This document shows, in pieces, positions 23,573 to 24,963 of a DNA stretch of 24,963 bases. The stretch spans positions 1 to 24,963 of the forward strand of contig JAYEHK010000026.1 of the NCBI GenBank assembly GCA_034659475.1. The letters run 5' to 3'. Positions within the stretch are counted from its first letter, which is position 1; every line of letters starts with the position of its first letter. This DNA is from JAYEHK01 sp034659475 (GTDB taxonomy: Bacteria > Bacillota > Syntrophomonadia > Syntrophomonadales > Syntrophomonadaceae). Under the pieces are notes generated by a model. The model saw nothing but the letters and a program-made list of their open reading frames with translations, had not been told where the DNA came from and searched no databases. The translations under genes were made by a program, and so were the position numbers.

Positions 23573-24178
23573 TTATCGCTTCATCTGTGCAGCAATACGT
23601 TTCAATATGGTTTTTATGTTATCTTCCACCCTGCCGGTGAGTTCACCATGCTCCTTCAACTCCATTACCACCGAAAAGACTTCACTGCGCATATAACCCA
23701 GCGCTTCCATCGCTTCCAGCACATCCTCAATCGTACGATCAACGCCCCCGTCGCTTTTTATACTGACAGTAGTGTGTTTCCCAATCTTGTCCTTGAGCTC
23801 AAACACCAAACGCTGGGCAGTTTTTTTGCCGATGCCCGGAGCCGACAGCAACCGTTTCTCATCCCCACTGGCCACAGCCTGATAGAATTCAGAGGGCTCA
23901 ATACTTCCCAGAATATTCATCGCTCCCCTCGCCCCAATGCCGGAAACGGTTAAAAGCAATTTAAACAAGCTAAGTTCTTCTCTTTCCATAAAACCATACA
24001 GCTTCATCTCATTGTCAAGCACCTGTAAATACGTATAGACCATCGCCTGTTCTCCCATCGAGGGTAAGGAACCAAAAGCCCTCGAATGAACCTGAATCTC
24101 ATAGCCAACCCCATTTACGTCTAATAAAATGGAATCTTCATCATATGCAAACAGATAACCACGAATAAATGATATCAT
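23573..24178 (-). CDS. ruvA: Holliday junction DNA-binding protein RuvA
   Basis: This 201-residue protein begins MISFIRGYLFAYDEDSILLD, the OB-fold domain, followed by the two helix-hairpin-helix motifs (LTVSGIGARGAMNIL and LSAPGIGKKTAQRLVFELKD), a flexible linker, and the small C-terminal domain that contacts RuvB. RuvA tetramers hold the Holliday junction in open form. Its ATG overlaps the ruvC stop in ATGA, so the two are coupled, with GGAGGG upstream inside ruvC. Confidence 0.98.
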   Translation of the reverse strand: MISFIRGYLFAYDEDSILLDVNGVGYEIQVHSRAFGSLPSMGEQAMVYTYLQVLDNEMKLYGFMEREELSLFKLLLTVSGIGARGAMNILGSIEPSEFYQAVASGDEKRLLSAPGIGKKTAQRLVFELKDKIGKHTTVSIKSDGGVDRTIEDVLEAMEALGYMRSEVFSVVMELKEHGELTGRVEDNIKTILKRIAAQMKR

Positions 24179-24693
24179 ACGGATGTCCCTCCTTTATAGA
24201 CTTTAGCCATTCGGTGCGAATGGATGCAGCAAATCGCAATTGCCAGTGCATCTGCTGCATCGTCTGGTTTGGGTATGTTTTGCATGTGCAGTATGTTTTG
24301 CACCATGAGCTGTACCTGTCGCTTATCTGCACTGCCATAACCACAAACGGCTTGTTTGACCTGCAGCGGCGTATATTCATAAATCTCCAGATTACGGGCC
24401 GCCGGAGTCATCATCAAGACCCCTCTGGCCTGTGCAACGGTGATTACCGTTTTAGCATTCTTCTGGTGAAAAAGCTGTTCAATGGCAACCGCCTCTGGCA
24501 GGTACTCATCCAGAATTTCATTCAACTCCTGGTGAATTTTTAATAACCGCAGATGCATCTCCATCTCGGGAGGCGTCCTGATGGTTCCATAATGAATGAG
24601 TTGTTCCTTCCCCTGAAGATAATCCACAACCCCAATTCCCGTCGTCGCCGTCCCCGGATCAATTCCCAGTACCCGCAAAAGCCCTTCCCCCAT
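24175..24693 (-). CDS. ruvC: Crossover junction endodeoxyribonuclease RuvC
   Basis: This 172-residue resolvase has the catalytic acids D12 (LGIDPGTATTG), E72 (VAIEQLFHQKNAKT), D145 and D148 (PDDAADALAIAICC). It cuts Holliday junctions symmetrically. Start choice is uncertain: ATG 24693 gives normal family length but its purine-rich tract is too close, while TTG 24678 lies after GGGGGAAGG and gives the usual LRVLGIDPG start. The frame upstream of 24693 is unlikely to be coding, because it enters the terminator at 24755-24785. The gene leads the ruv-que operon. Confidence 0.95.
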   Translation of the reverse strand: MGEGLLRVLGIDPGTATTGIGVVDYLQGKEQLIHYGTIRTPPEMEMHLRLLKIHQELNEILDEYLPEAVAIEQLFHQKNAKTVITVAQARGVLMMTPAARNLEIYEYTPLQVKQAVCGYGSADKRQVQLMVQNILHMQNIPKPDDAADALAIAICCIHSHRMAKVYKGGTSV

Positions 24694-24754
24694 CCCCAGA
24701 ATATTTCTTCCATTAATATTACTGCAAATCCCGCCCAGATGCCATTCGTAAACC

Positions 24755-24785
24755 CACAAAAAAAGAGCAGAACTTTTCATTCTGC
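24755..24785 (-). terminator. Terminator of an upstream minus-strand gene beyond the window
   Basis: GCAGAA (24767-24772) and TTCTGC (24780-24785) form a stem with a seven-base loop. On the minus strand it is followed by TCTTTTTTTG. It would end a transcript entering from the right, so ruvC should have its own promoter within about 60 bases; a TAATAT at about 24719 is the only -10 candidate. Confidence 0.8.
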
Positions 24786-24836
24786 CCGATCATTTACTGA
24801 CGCCTGTTTCGCAAAAGACAGTTTATGCGACATAAA

Positions 24837-24963
24837 GTTGGTTGGTTGGTCAGTTGGTTAGTTGGACAGTTGGAAAACTGAATAGGGTGTAGAATGGGAC
24901 AAGCGGTGTCTGACCCCAACAATATTGGAACTCTGCGTATCTAGATAATTGGGTGGTAACGCT
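24837..24963 (+). repeat. Mosaic intergenic repeat, copy D (runs to the window edge)
   Basis: The block starts with an AGTTGG array (24837-24875); 24852-24875 is an exact 24-base inverted copy of 15803-15826. It continues with AATGGGACAAGCGGTGTCTG and ACCCCAAC, which loosely resembles the GGGACAGGTCC core of the inverted pair in copy C. No gene was seen here; the module may continue outside the window. Confidence 0.8.

Overview
The window reads as a low-to-mid GC, endospore-forming member of the Firmicutes, class Clostridia, probably a Peptococcaceae-like lineage. The supporting evidence is the sporulation genes spmA, spmB and ytfJ/gerW, strong AGGAGG ribosome binding sites, frequent TTG and GTG starts, and the typical clostridial order ruvC-ruvA-ruvB-queH-DUF2905-queA-tgt-yajC-HD-secD-secF. 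The genus cannot be fixed from the sequence. No rRNA, tRNA, transposase, phage gene or CRISPR array was seen. Only folE is on the plus strand; every other gene is on the minus strand, so the genes are transcribed from right to left.

Layout, left to right. Positions 1-3265 hold a minus-strand series: an unrecognised 143-residue protein, an HDOD signalling protein, a small P-loop ATPase, an unrecognised membrane-anchored protein, a HutP-family protein and the 5' end of a monofunctional chorismate mutase (aroH), cut by the window edge. An RsuA/RluB-type pseudouridine synthase (3420-4139) is divergent from folE (4436-5011). folE converges on fhs (5068-6735) across a perfect 16-bp bidirectional terminator. 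Next come spmA-spmB (7086-8215) and a long operon: DHH-CBS-tRNA nucleotidyltransferase fusion, M50 peptidase, scpA, scpB, DUF1992, DUF2953, ytfJ. A candidate promoter lies at 14578-14608 and a terminator at 8290-8323. After a repeat-rich gap containing a LapA-like membrane protein, 16141-24693 carries SecDF/YajC, an HD-domain hydrolase, the queuosine genes tgt, queA and queH, and the RuvABC Holliday-junction machinery.

Functional links: ScpA/ScpB are chromosome condensation partners of SMC; RuvABC processes Holliday junctions; YajC-SecD-SecF assist Sec export; QueA, QueH and Tgt act on queuosine tRNA modification. FolE supplies the first step of both folate and queuosine biosynthesis, and Fhs supplies one-carbon units as 10-formyl-tetrahydrofolate.

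The most unusual content is intergenic. Four gaps (14624-14765, 15631-16040, 20389-20635, 24837-24963) share a mosaic family of short modules. Each module is built from a fixed core with variable bases at fixed positions, repeated at its own unit length: 7 bp (TNAGGGG), 8 bp (AGTTGGNN), about 9 bp (NNNNGGACT) and 10 bp (ACGCWGATNN). The modules occur in both orientations and in different combinations, form long hairpins, and one supplies the stop codon of queA. One gap also holds a REPIN-like inverted pair. No gene in the window explains them; they are the best candidate for something poorly described.
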